Assembly: GCA_001695595.3 (NCBI GenBank)
Contig: MBPM02000103.1
Location: 156,876 to 220,875 of the forward strand
Source of the DNA: Plasmopara viticola
Taxonomy: Eukaryota; Oomycota; Peronosporomycetes; Peronosporales; Peronosporaceae
Reading direction: 5' to 3'
Length of the DNA: 64,000 bases
Shown here: in pieces, positions 22,716 to 34,802 of the stretch
Position numbering within the stretch: position 1 is the stretch's first letter
Layout of the letters: the number at the start of each line of letters is the position of its first letter
Program-made: the position numbers and the translations under genes
Notes under the pieces: model-generated
What the model saw: only the letters and a program-made list of their open reading frames with translations
Databases searched by the model: none
Told to the model about the DNA's origin: nothing

Positions 22716-24635
22716 TTACGTTCTGCTAAGCCGTAGGTTGCGGCCCTCCGTGGCAAGTGCGTTGGGGCCATAGCTGTCAATGTAGGCCATAATGTTCTCC
22801 TCATTGGCGTTAAGCGGTATTTTGCCGGCTTTTAAATGCTAAAGAAGATACAAATATTACAAATACACTATAAGCGCATGGCAAGAAAGCGCAACGTCCG
22901 TTCAAGACTCACCCGTGTGATTGCGCGGCGTAAATCTGACGTAAAGATGCCTGGCGTCACATTGTACCGGACACACAGCTTTGTTGTGAATTGTTTTGGC
23001 AGCAACGCACCCTGGCGCCCCGTCTCAGTGAGCTCAACGCGATTGCGCTCGACAAAAGACTGATTCTTGTTCTGCAGCGCAAGCTTAGATTGGTCTTGCT
23101 CGTACAGCAAATGAGATAATGTGTCCGCATCAAGGCGCTCATTTGCCTCGTAGCAGCGCTCAAGATAAGTGCGCCAACGGTCCATCCCACCCTCCATCTT
23201 CCAGCTGCTCGCAACCTGCTTGTAAATTACTTCTTCCCGGAACTTTTTCATCTCCTCGTTTTCGCTGTGGTCTAAAAGAACTCGGTGTATCAAATTCTTG
23301 CGTTCTCTTGCGAGAGCTGTATTGGAATCCTCGTATAAAGACACTGTGTGGAGCTTTCCTCCAAAGGCGCTACTACGAAGCACAAGCCCCTCAGCCGGAG
23401 CAATCGGGACGCGCACGATGCAATTTGTCACTGACGCAGTATTACATACCCATACGTCACAACGAATTAAGGATTAATTTCTAAGAAAGGAGATGCAACT
23501 TACACCGAGCAGCGTCGAACTCAATCCGAGACATTCCCTTTGTTGCCACAGCTAGAGCACCACCGATCATGCAGCGAATCTGATTCAGTAAAAAAGCCTG
23601 GCCGACAATGTGAACCCGCACGTAGGGCTCGCTATCGAAGTCTGATACGACACTGCCCGTACATGAGTAAATAGAGCGACGATGACGAGACAGCGGCGTG
23701 CGTTTAAATTTTTCGTCAACTTCAAATTGGCTCGATTCTTTTAAAGTATCCTCAACAGCAGACTCTTCTATCTCGGCGACGTCGTCCATGACATTACCGT
23801 CAAGTGCTTGAACCTCACCTTCATCTCGTGAAGGTTGCGCTTTGTACGACTTTCTCTTTGCTTGCAACTTGTAAAAGTACGACCGGGAGCGGGTAAAATT
23901 GTGAAAATCGTACACTCCTTCGTACTGTCGCAGTGCATGGCAGAACTCAGTGGCCGCTTTGTCGATGTCAAAGTCAGCTCCGTCCACTTTAATGATGCTA
24001 TCTTTAAGAAACGAAAGCGGCATAAAGTATTCATACTCACGCAACACACAATTCCTACGCGCGGAAAAACGTTTGTTTACTCTAGTACAGGAAAAGATGC
24101 GGATGGTGTCAGGCAGTGACGCATTCAACGCCTCCTTAAGACCAATGACACGACCTGAGACCGGGTCTACCTTATTCTTTTCATCAACCAGCAACTTACC
24201 CGAAAACTGCAATCGCTCAACAAAAATCAGCAGCTATTCAATCAATGAGCTAACTACAGCACGCACCACGATACAGCCTGCGTGCACGCCCTTATCCGTA
24301 CGGCTGCTCCGCGCCCAGTCAATCTTGCTTAAATCCTCAAAGTTTGATTTACGCATGGCACCAGCCTGAAAGACAGCGTGCCGGAGCTCGCTCTCAATGG
24401 TCTGCACATTGTCGTTTAGCTGTAGCCCGTGGTAATCTTTGCCCATGTAGCCACCCACGATGACCACCTTTCGCTTAACCAGCGTGGTAGACGCGGCATT
24501 GGTGTGCTGGTCCACGAAGAGTCGCTCTGGTGCAGCACTGTCCCTACTTTTTGATACAACAGCAGCAAACCCGCGATCAAATTGGCTGTGCATTGCTCTA
24601 CACGCCATTGGACGTAGAGCAAAGCGCTTTAACAT
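22716..24635 (-). CDS. PUS1: tRNA pseudouridine synthase, Pus1/TruA family
   Basis: The family converts selected uridines to pseudouridine in tRNA and some other RNAs. Exons are 24267-24635, 23504-24206, 22913-23430 and 22716-22838 (570 residues, all in phase, introns 60, 73 and 74 nt). After a basic, possibly mitochondrial leader (MLKRFALRPMACRAMHSQF), the core starts with VVIVGGYMGKDYHGLQLN. The catalytic Asp lies in ARSSRTDKGVHAG near residue 112-124. Further family blocks are YEYFMPLSFL, YDFHNFTRS, VRVHIVGQAFLLNQIRCMIGG and VPIAPAEGLVL. The C-terminal extension after that is charged and resembles Pus1 rather than Pus3. The gene diverges from the glycine cleavage H gene with 126 bp between starts. 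Confidence 0.9.
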
Positions 24636-24761
24636 GCTTGACCCTAGTTGCGAACTTAAGCAAGAAATTTCAGTTTATCATGGCTATTGTATGGTATATG
24701 TAATATAGAGGTTTAAAATGTAGTAACATCACATCATCCCGCTCAACATTCATCGCTGACC
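24636..24761. promoter_or_regulatory. Bidirectional promoter region, PUS1 / GCSH
   Basis: Only 126 bp separate the two divergent start codons, so the core promoters of both genes must lie here. CTCAACATTCATC at 24743-24755, just before the H-protein ATG, loosely resembles the oomycete initiator-type start region; this reading is tentative. Confidence 0.45.
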
Positions 24762-25443
24762 ATGGCTCTCCGCGTGCTATCACAGACTCTTCGTGCACGT
24801 GCTTTAAAGGCGGCAACTCATGCATCCTGCCGTGCGACTTCGCAACCTGCTGCAAGCTTTGCCTTCTTTTCGACTAAGTACACGCCACAGCACGAGTACG
24901 TGACTTTGAATGGCAAGGAAGGCACCATCGGAATCACCGACTTCGCCCAGAACTCGCTGGGTGACGTCGTGTACGTGGATTTGCCGGCCGTTGGGGACAA
25001 GCTTGCTAAGGGGTACGTGCCATTAATACGGTTGTGCTGCAACATTGGATTAATGAGAAATATGTATTTGGGTGTAAAGTGACGCATTTGGTGCCGTTGA
25101 GTCCGTCAAGGCTGCTAGCGATGTCTACACGCCCGCTTCAGGCACAGTCACAGCTGTGAACGAGGTCAGTAAAAATTGTTTTGGGTTGTCAAACTTGGCA
25201 TGGAATTAATCTTGTTGAGTCTGCTGCAGAAACTGGAGGAGAGCCCGAATCTCGTCAACGACAAGGCAATGACTGATGGCTGGTTTATCAAGCTAGAGGT
25301 GAGTTGTTTATTGCACGTCAATCAAAGTTAAATTTATTTTAATTGTGTTGGTTATTGCACTGCAGCTTGACGACGTAAAGGACTTAGACGACCTGCTTGA
25401 CGAGGCCGCGTACAAAGAGCACTGTGAAAATGAGGAGCACTAA
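24762..25443 (+). CDS. GCSH: Glycine cleavage system H protein, mitochondrial
   Basis: The H protein shuttles the aminomethyl group between the P, T and L proteins on a lipoyl arm. Exons are 24762-25012, 25080-25164, 25230-25298 and 25366-25443 (160 residues, phases consistent, introns 65-67 nt). The first 38 or so residues are rich in Arg, Ala and Ser with no acidic residues, a good mitochondrial presequence. The mature part begins near [13 protein letters not shown] and continues with [19 protein letters not shown]. The lipoylated Lys lies in [12 protein letters not shown] at the start of exon 2. [13 protein letters not shown] and GWFIKLE are also family blocks. Length is typical. Confidence 0.95.
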
Positions 25444-28400
25444 GTCTGAGACTTGGTCTCGTATCAATTCAAAGTGAGGGTACTCAATTCTTTTTTGGCA
25501 ACTTTGATGGCATTATTGTGTACATTTATGCCTATCATTTGCTAGTTAACTCAAAACAAGTTGGGTGCCAATCGGTACTTATGACAATAGAAATCTTGTT
25601 TAAGTACGAAGTACGATCATCAAAGCCATATCAGCCCAAACTAAAGTCGAACGATGTCGGGTTACTTGAGGCATGCGATCTATACACCACTGATTCCAAC
25701 GTTGTTTTCCTTTAGCCATGATGCAACAACAAGAGATATTACTTTTACTTCGCTCCGGGTCTAACTCCCATTTATTGCTGAGAAAGACCAAATTTTGCAA
25801 TATAATACACTTGTAAGTCTAATAAGTAGATATCGTATTCGATAAGTCGATCCTTATAGTGCAGTCGTCAAACCTCTTACCACTAGGGATAGTAAACGGA
25901 CGTTATGTACAATTTTTTGCAGACTTCTTTTGCGCAAGATGCTGTGTAACTTCATCACACTTGTTATCACTGGCTTAAAAGTACGCACCACATGAACCCT
26001 CGCAGTGGGAGTGGATAAATTATTTCGCCGCGCATTTCGCGCAGCTTAGAGACCTTGCTAGATTAGATGGACTACTGTATTTGCAGTGCTTCCTGCTACT
26101 GAGCGACCGTAACGCGTCACAAGTTCGAGCTCTACGAGCAAAAGTTTATGCCTCTAAGTCTATGCTTTACGGTTCGCATAGCATAGGCCCCAGTAGCTCC
26201 GGCGCTTTCAGCCGGTAGAGCCTGAGTTTTCGCCTGTAAGAGAGATGAATGCCAAAGCCTTCTCATGTATGTGGAGGAATAAGAAATGGTCACTTATAAG
26301 CTGAAAAATTTGATGGCCACTAAAATTGAGGCAGCACCACCCGAAACTTTCGAAGTCAAGCTGAATAAGTCGGTGGACGGCATAAGGAGTTACCCGCCTC
26401 ACACTTAATTTTGATAAGTGCAGGTAGCAACAATGCAAGGAGCGATTAAACATACTGTGCAAGCACAGCTTTTGCTGTGCTTGCGCACTGACTGCTCGTG
26501 ATGTAGGCGCAGCTTTGAACACAGGTTCTTTCAAAGTCCCGTTCAGAGAGCTGAGCGTTTTACGGCCTTTACGTGTTTTCTTCTGTTTGCTGGTAGAGTT
26601 AGACGGATAACTCTAATACCTCGATCTGACGTCTGTTCCCCCTTTGTGCTGTCAATCGAATCGCTATGTTAAACTTGTAATAATAGTCACAGTCAGCGAA
26701 AACCGTGTTGAAATGTCCTATAGGGAGCCGACAAAACTACTTGTCGTTTAGCTTAAGATCTCTAGCGGTCGCTGGTAAAAGTCACGTCTTCAAATTCGGC
26801 CCTCTGACCTTCACATTGACAATTTATCAGAGCGTTGTGTCACAACAACAGCTCGACTACTAAATAGTGCGGATAGTTTATTTCTTGTGCCGTGGCTTTA
26901 ATTGATCGCAATGTATGTTTGCAAAAGGATTAAAAGAAGCCGCGGAATAAATGTGTCTACTTACCCGATGCATCCATTGTTCAGCATTTGCTTGCGACTC
27001 CCATAATAAAATAAAAAAATCGAACGGTGGTGGTGACGTGGAACAAGTTGTTATAGGCCGGAAAAAGTGAAATTCGTTGCTCACAAAACAGTTCTGCAAC
27101 GCATGATCGAATCTCATGCATCGATCACTAGCTCATTGATTATACTGAGGCAAACATTGGATGAACAATCGCTTCAATCACGGAAGAGTCGTCATTTTTA
27201 TTCAAGCCTTACCCCCTCCGTGTTATATTTTGATGCCACATAATTTAAATCTTTAAGGCGGTCGGTGGCGCTCCAGCACTTAGTCTTGTCTTCTCACACA
27301 CTACGCAGCACAGCTATGACATCATATGTTGTCCGTTGGTTTAGATATCAATCTGATTATCTGCTAGGGACATGCCACTCTGTTCCTAAGTACTGTGAAT
27401 GTGCGAATTAATACGCCGTGGTATCAGTCGCAGACGATTAGTTCTTGAAGTTTACGTTGTCCAGACACACGGTTGAGGAAATATTTAGCCGTGTACGTAC
27501 GATCAACCGAATATAGTACAACCGCTGTTTGAATAATATTGCTTAAGCGATGCAGCAAAGCTTACGTATCAGTGCCACTCGCCAAAATTGCTTAAGCGTC
27601 AAAAACATTTTTTGGACCACCAACGGCGTGATAGCGCCGATTAGCTGTACAATGCTCCAACTGCATTTAACCGAGTTTGGCGTGTACCACAATTAAGTAT
27701 ACAATTTTTTGTCTATTTGTATAAGTGCTCACCAATTCATTAGGTTTCTGTAGACCTAGGGGATCGGTATCATGAATCTTATAGCAGATATTTTTATTAA
27801 TTCTCATTGCAAGACAGGTATTAAACTTGTTGCGTGCTTAAAATTACGATTATTTGTCTTTCGTCGAAGAGTGAATATGAACGCGGTCACTCGTACCGAG
27901 GTTTCGTGGTTCAGTCACTTAATTTCTCGTTTTGGATCAAAACTGGCTTTAAAAAATGACACAGTAGTATCAAGCTAATTTAAATTCAAACGAAATAATA
28001 ACAAATATTTAGCTCGTCTGATCATGCTTAACCTATTTGCTGCAATTTGCAGAAAAAAAATTGAGCCATCCAGCTACTTTCTGGTAGGGATGCGTTGACA
28101 AGAACAGCAACAATATTACTCAGTGTATGCAATTTTTTTGAGGTCACTTCGTGCCTAGTAATGCATACCAAATATGTATATATGCGTAATCTCTGCTCTA
28201 AAAATTAACCAGCCAAAGTTTGATGGATTAGTACACACAATATTTTTTTCTTTTCTAGAGCCGGCGCCAATGTCATTGCCGGTTAGAATATATCCAAACG
28301 CACTTTTTTCTGCTTCACTAAGACTAACGCTTTATTGAGGGATCTGAGCTCATGATTGAATGACATTTAGCAAGTGTGCTTAGCATCCCAAGGAGTGCAG

Positions 28401-31400
28401 ACATGCCAATCATGCTTCGTAACTTGCTTAGGCCGAATTGATACACTTCTTAGTGAGCATAAAGGCACTTTCCAAATCGCAAAATGTGCCTGCAAACACA
28501 TCACATACACCAAATTTTGTTTCAGGCACAAGTGCCACACAAGAACGTAATAGACCGTGACAAGAAATTTCTTGTCATACAAAGCGAAGACGCGGTTGAG
28601 GCTCAACAGTTGGTCAGCCACGCATTTGTATCTTGATTTTGAGCCACCCGAGTAGCCGCAGGAACACGGACGTTTCGCGGCTTATCAATCAAGACCCGTT
28701 TTTATGTGACATTACATTTAAGTGACCGTATTTATTCCACTTCACCAAAGCCCTGTAGGTTGACCCCGGTGGCAACGTCGCGCCAGAAGTTATCATGCTT
28801 GATGTCGATACTCGCCTTTTATATCACGATATCGGATCTCAGCTTCAAGCGGTACTCAAAGTTTGCTTTGTATATATACAAAATTACGAATGGTCTTAGA
28901 GAATAGCGTCAATAGTCGATATTTACGCCGCTAGATTTGAAAGCACAAAAATTACGAGCAGAGTCAAGCTTGTTGTCAGTGACAGTGAATACAAGAAAGC
29001 GCTGAAAAAGGCATAAAGCTGAAGTTATAGGTTGTGAAGCCCAATTTCACAGGCAGATAAGGACTCAGCTGAACAGACTCGTACCGACTTTTTTTCACAC
29101 TACTCGCGCATTGACTTTGCCAAAGCTGTTACCAAAGTAGATAATTCATTACCTTTCTGTACTACCGCTCATATTTTTTCGTGCCTCATACTTACCTTAT
29201 TTGATTTAAATTTTACGAGTGCACTCAACAAGGTCATCACTGAACTCACTACGTTGCACCTGCAGTCACGCCTGGAAGTCCTTGTACAACACTTTTTGCG
29301 GGACTGAAAGTCCGGTCTTGAACCCATTCGTACGCTACGATCTAAGCTCAATCATAATACCATAACGCCCATGGTACCTTCCACGGCTTTGAAAAGTAAA
29401 TGTGAAAGGTTTGAGATGAGTCAATGCTCACGGTTACAGCTGAGACTGTACACACACCGACACTTGTTTAGGATACGGATGGAAACGCAATCGACGCATT
29501 GTCGAGGGATGAGTTGAAGCCCCCGGGCGCAAGACCGTCGTTCAAACTAGCTTTGCGAGGAGGATCAATCAGGTCTTCCACACGCGTTAATTTGGTAGCA
29601 CTAGTCACAGGCTCACAAGTAGAACTTGGACTATATCGAGGAGAGCCTATGCACTCTTTGGTCTTCGATGCCGTATAGGTGGCTACATTTGATCTCTGTA
29701 TCGTGCTTCCTTTCATCTAAAGGTGACCGACGCGTCAGCACAAATGCTCTCAGTAAGTGATTATTTTGTCATTAAAAGGATGTCGTAGATTGCTATTGCT
29801 TCATGTGGTATCAGGGTCTGTAACATTTGTACGTGCTTTGCGATTTCTGCTATAAGCTTCGACGTTGCCCTGTCTTACCAGCGCGAAAGGCGTAAGAGCT
29901 GTAGCTTTTAGCTTGAACTTAGCTCTGCGGCTCATTTGTTTGTGTGCATGCTTCCGAAAAATGCACACCTCATAATACTGAAGTTTGAGGCGAACGTTTC
30001 GGCAAAAAGCAAAGACTTGTGTGGTCTCAAGATTTAAAGAAAAAAAGTAGCGGGTACACGGCAAAGTGAAAGACACTAATTTGTCAGACCATATCATGTG
30101 CTCCACATCCAAAATTATGCAAGATATGATAATTAAGAAGGAACTTAGCACTGAGGAGATTAAAAAAATGAAGGACATAGTTCAAGATCCATTGCTCATA
30201 CATGTCATCTCAATCCCGTAATTTAGAAAGATTTTACCAAAAACGATATGCTTTGAGTTGACGGCTTCAGCAAGAGCTGAAGATTGCTGAAGAAAACACT
30301 TTTTAACTAAAAAAGCTTTACAATGGAGATTTTATTTGCTAGCTAAATTTTGCTCGATGCGATAAAAGATTTACTCTTATCGTCGTTGGTGCCGCGATTG
30401 CCTTCACGCCAACGTCGGGATCCTTGGTCTAACGCCGTCATTCTTGAGAGCGCAAAATGAGCGAACATCTTAGTTTTTGCAGCAGCCAAAATTCTTTTCT
30501 TTGTCCTTACCGCTTTCGTCGGTTAATTTTTCTGCCTTCGCCGTATTCACCACCACTTATCTCTTCTAAAGCATATTCCCTTGATAGTCTTCGTGTTCGT
30601 TTGTGTGCACTTTAAATGATCATGTCTACACTACCTTGACGTAGCCAACATCATATGGCTTTTTGCTTTTCATATTCGCTTTATTTAGGGCACACAAGGT
30701 GCTCGCTATAATAAAATTGTACCACTAATTAAGTAGCTTTCACCGGATGATAACTGGGTGATAGTGCATATATTCGTCTTTTACTGACATCACAACGTTC
30801 CCCCGCGCGTCCCATTTATTTACGAGAATCGTTGAGAATAAGAGGCAAATGATTTATATGTATTTTTTTTGCCGAGGTGATAAGTGACGTCTTTCAGCTT
30901 TACATATCTGAGCTGGGTGTGGCATTCCATTAACATCCTTTATATACTGTCTGGTATGATAGCGTAGGGTAGTAATGTTTTGGCGGAGGCGCTGTATAAG
31001 TAATTCAGCTACGTTAAAGCTAATAAAGCTTAATTTTATATCAGCCTACAACGCGATAGACGACAAAATCAAGGTTTCGCGTTTATTGACTTGTTTTAAT
31101 CCGCCAAAAAGCCGGCGATCGCGCTGGTGTTTACACCACGCTAAGATTATAAGCTCTACTATGAAAACATATCCTTCAATTTCTACTTAAGAGTAACATA
31201 AGATGCAAAATGCAATCTATCTATTTCTATAGGTTGTAAGCCAAGACTAAAGTGCCGAAAGCTTCGTGTGAAATCAAACATTGTTCGTAAATTTCTGTGA
31301 AACCGCTTCTGATGTAAGTCGGGTAAATTTAAGTTTACGCTCACACACATGGGCCTTGTACCGTGAACTGCTTTACTGTAAACTTAGTAGTCTTGAATAC

Positions 31401-33107
31401 TGCCATTTTTTATATACAGCGTTATCATGCGTGTTACACACAATATGGCAACAAAGTGAACGTTAACTAATTATTGGACCGTAATTGCTTTACCGTAAAC
31501 TCTTTAATTCTAAACACTGTCAATTCCCGATGCATACAATATAACTTTGCATGTGCTGCACACATAGGACTAAGCCTCATTTTGTGCTAATGTTTGGCAC
31601 GACACTTTTGACCTTCCACGCAAACCGAGGTAGGCTTTCTTTTAAGAAAGTCACTTTTGATTGATAAGGATGGCTCTTGAGGTACATAGACAGACATTTT
31701 GGCATCTATATTTGGTGTGAATACCCATGTCCCGCTTGACATTGTCAAGCTGCAAGCATTTTTTCGCCCAAAAGATGTACTTTCCCGTGCAGATTTCGCG
31801 AGTGATAACTTCAAACTTTAACTCACCTTGCTCGCTACGGCTTTGAGCAGTGCTGGCAAAGAAAACAGTGAGATAAAATCTGAGTAGTACATGTAGATAT
31901 ACGACGTTGCCTTGTAGCCTTCATGAGCTCGTTTTTCGGGTTTGTATACTGCAGTCACAGCTTGACAGCCTCCTCGAGTAATCAAATGAGATGTATCGAG
32001 CAAACTATCACACATTCCACGATATAACTGCGTTATTTCGTATGCTTTGGCATACGGTCTTGAAAAAAAGGAAACATCGATATTGGTCCATAAACCTGCT
32101 AGAGCTAAGTGTGTGCAAGCTAGCTGCTATTTTCTAGATGAAACTTAGCATCAATTTATGCAATGGCAACCCTATCACTATTAAAATTAACGCATCAGTG
32201 GATCTTATATAAAATTGTTCTTGTATCAGCATTCAATGGTTCCCAGCCAATACGACGAGCCAATTAAAGGTTAGAGATATTTGCGTGCCATATCAATGCA
32301 AGCATTGTTCTCAAAACTGCATAAATTTTTAAGCATAGTGATAAATTTGTATTTTGACTACAATTTTGTAATGATGACATTGCTATCCGCTCGGTGCAAA
32401 ATCAGCAGACCTATTTGATTTGGAGCGATAAGTCTAATGTTTACAGCGATGCGTGGTCGTCACTACTTTGACTGCAAAAACTCTTGTTCCATAAAACAGA
32501 GTCATGGTCTGTTATTTGGCTTCTTCAGACGATGGGTGTCTATGGGGCGTCTAGGGTCGTCTATGAGGTGTTAACGGGACTTTGGCGTGGCAATGTTGCT
32601 ACCGAAATCGCAGCTTAATATGCATTTTGCGTCGCTATATCAGAAGAAATGGGTGAAATAGATTAAAGATGCCTTTTTGACTCTTTATTGAATACAGCGC
32701 CTAAGTGTTTCCACCGCTAGAGACAAAGGTGATAGTTTATGCTCGGTCACGGGATAAAACTTTAGTTAGGCTAAGACATCTATCATGATTCAAAAAGATG
32801 TAGTATTGCGCCGCTGATGGCATTTGCCCTCGACAGCTAGTAGTCTACATATATCATTCTAAGAGGCGACAAGAGCGCGTTGCGTTACAAACTTGACGAT
32901 ACCTTCCGCTTAGTGGCTGCATTTCTTCATAGCTATGAACAAAAGATCGTTCACCGAAAGATGCTGAGTATCTTCATTGATGAAATGGGGCGAAAGGTGA
33001 TGAGCTCAAGTGACATTTGAAGATGGTAGCTTGGGTTGAGCATTTAGTTTTAATTAGCGCAAGAACGGCACGCAGGAATGTGGAGAATTTGCTGTGTTTT
33101 GAAGTGT
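25444..33107. other. Gene desert of about 7.7 kb
   Basis: No coding gene is supportable here. ORFs are short (60-125 codons), fall on both strands, and none shows a protein family. The sequence is AT-rich and looks like old, degraded repeat DNA. A strong hairpin at 26457-26488 is listed separately. Promoters or non-coding RNAs cannot be excluded by eye. Confidence 0.5.
26457..26488. other. Strong hairpin
   Basis: GTGCAAGCACAGC (26457-26469) is followed by a four-T loop and then GCTGTGCTTGCGCAC (26474-26488), pairing with one bulged base. The stem is about 13 bp. It lies inside the gene desert and could be a transposon remnant or a small structured RNA. Confidence 0.55.
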
Positions 33108-33235
33108 AGCATCTATAATTAAAATCTATCAACCTTGCAGCTCTATTTATGCATACTCACAATTAACGAAAAAAAGCTGACCGATGAGGCTAAACTCCCA
33201 ATTTTTCATTGATATTTCCTGCTCATAGAGATTCT
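33108..33235 (-). repeat. Isolated relic of the tRNA-Arg spacer
   Basis: CAACCTTGCAGCTCTATTTATGCATACTCACAATTAACG, a GCTGACCGATGAGGCTAAACTC segment and a weaker tail follow the spacer of the right-end array in the same order and orientation as the other copies. No tRNA part is recognisable. (Strand refers to the transcription direction of the tRNA in intact units.). Confidence 0.65.
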
Positions 33236-33368
33236 GCTACAGTTTGCGGTAAACCTTCTCAAGCTCAAATTAAATTTTTCATTCGATGAAAGGATAGGTG
33301 CAGCTCATAGACGAACTTTCCTTCTGCGGACTTACGTTTTTGGCAGTACTTGAATAACGGTCGAAAGG

Positions 33369-33632
33369 TATGAGCTCTGAATGGGGTTTGGTCGACAGCT
33401 CAGGTGACGAAGAGGTTAATGTTGACGCAGTAGTCAAGCGCCAAATACACCTGAGGACAATCAAGGGTGATGCCCTTGCAGTGATTGATGTCTTTTATAT
33501 ACTCAGAGGGGAGGATTGTCAACGCTGAGCCTGATGATGACGACCGCGCAAGCTCCAGCGACCTTTTTAATGCCAGTGTGGACGACAGCAAGAGCAATAA
33601 TCGATTGCAGCCTGACAATTAGTCTCCGGCCC
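33369..33632 (+). pseudogene. Possible broken gene, family unknown
   Basis: Starting at an ATG near 33369 the plus strand reads an acidic segment (VDSSGDEEVNVDAVVKRQ) to a stop near 33527. A shifted frame then continues as another acidic, Ser-rich segment (DDDDRASSSDLFNASVDDS) to 33620. The similar composition across the frame change suggests one broken gene. I do not recognise the family, and chance is possible. Confidence 0.3.
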
Positions 33633-34334
33633 TAGTAGCTCAATTCAACTTGGTCAGCTCCAGCTCCTGCTCAAGCGGCTTACGCAACCTAAACTGCCCA
33701 CGATGGCCTTACAGTAGATCAGTGAGGTTGGTAGAAATTATAGCTGCTGTCGGTTGTAATACATAGAATATGATATAATCAGGCCCAACGAATAATGGCG
33801 CTATGAAGTAAAAAAAAAACTCAAAAGATGTGTACATTGGACATGCAGTTTAAACTAGATCAAAATTTGACAGCTGACATATCTCACAGGCTGAAGCATG
33901 TGTATATTGCAGCCTGATCCACTGCAAGTTTTTAGTGTATAATTTGACATTACTTATCGTGGTTTCAGGCGGTGATGAAAAATATTTTAACTCAAAAGCG
34001 TCCACGCTGGCTGCGCTAAAAAAGACTGTATTCTGAATCAACATATCGCTATGACACAGGCTCACGGACAGATACAAGTCAGTAAAACATTCAGTACAGT
34101 AGACGATAGACTATCAGCTAGTTTTAAGAGCTTAGGTCAAAGCAATTGAGAGGCCGGTATATGTTACTGCATCCAGGCATCAAATGCGCATTTTACTTAA
34201 CACTTGACTATGAGCCCAACTTTGTCTTTTTTCGATGCCGTTGCTCACTGCGCACTTGCATAATATCATAGTCTCACCAACGACGCCCGCATCAACAAAT
34301 TTGACAAAATAATTATATGTACACTTAAAGTCAA
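33633..34334. other. Gene-free stretch
   Basis: About 700 bp with only short chance ORFs. No repeat or gene is recognised. Confidence 0.35.
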
Positions 34335-34660
34335 TTTACGGAAAAGGTTGGGGTGACGCCCTCCTTCCAAGCGCGGGGGCTAAATGCTCGCGCGCTTCGG
34401 GCAGGTGCTCTTGGGCATCTGCAGGTCTCTAACGAGTCTCACCCTCGACGCGACGGTCTCCAGCACCAGAGCGCCACCTGGGCTCTTACCAAGTCAGAGA
34501 TAAACAAAATGATGGAAGACCCTCACGACCTCGGTGCTGGCTGCACTGCCCGCCGAACGAGACTCGACGTATGCGAACACCACTCTATGCCGTGGACTAG
34601 CCAGAATGAGCCTAGCACGTGCATAACTTGGCAACGCGATAACGTAATACAATACAATAC
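34335..34660 (-). repeat. Dispersed repeat, long copy
   Basis: 34549-34660 is the reverse complement of the repeat at about 16405-16520 (same GTTATCGCGTTGCCAAGTTA core). This copy continues leftward for about 200 bp of markedly GC-richer sequence. The ORF at 34353-34664 is a by-product of this GC-rich repeat. The composition and the shared sharp edge suggest part of an LTR or non-autonomous element. Confidence 0.7.
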
Positions 34661-34802
34661 TTAAAGTCAAAAATGAAGATCACGTTCTCTTTTTGTATGG
34701 ATTTGAGTTTTTGTGTCCCACATAGCCATACACGTTGGTGAGTAACTCAAATATCAAATACTATACTTTTTCAAAATCTAAGACAAATAAAAGCAGCACC
34801 TC

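Noticed and set aside
26186..26235. Possible tRNA fragment (GCTCCGGCGCTTTCAGCCGGTAGAGCC)
   Set aside because: It has a short hairpin but neither a B box nor a second arm, so it is not a tRNA.
29801..30178. 125-codon minus-strand ORF with hydrophobic start, considered as a secreted effector
   Set aside because: The N-terminus could pass as a signal peptide, but there is no RXLR or other motif, no neighbours, and the region is decayed repeat-like DNA.
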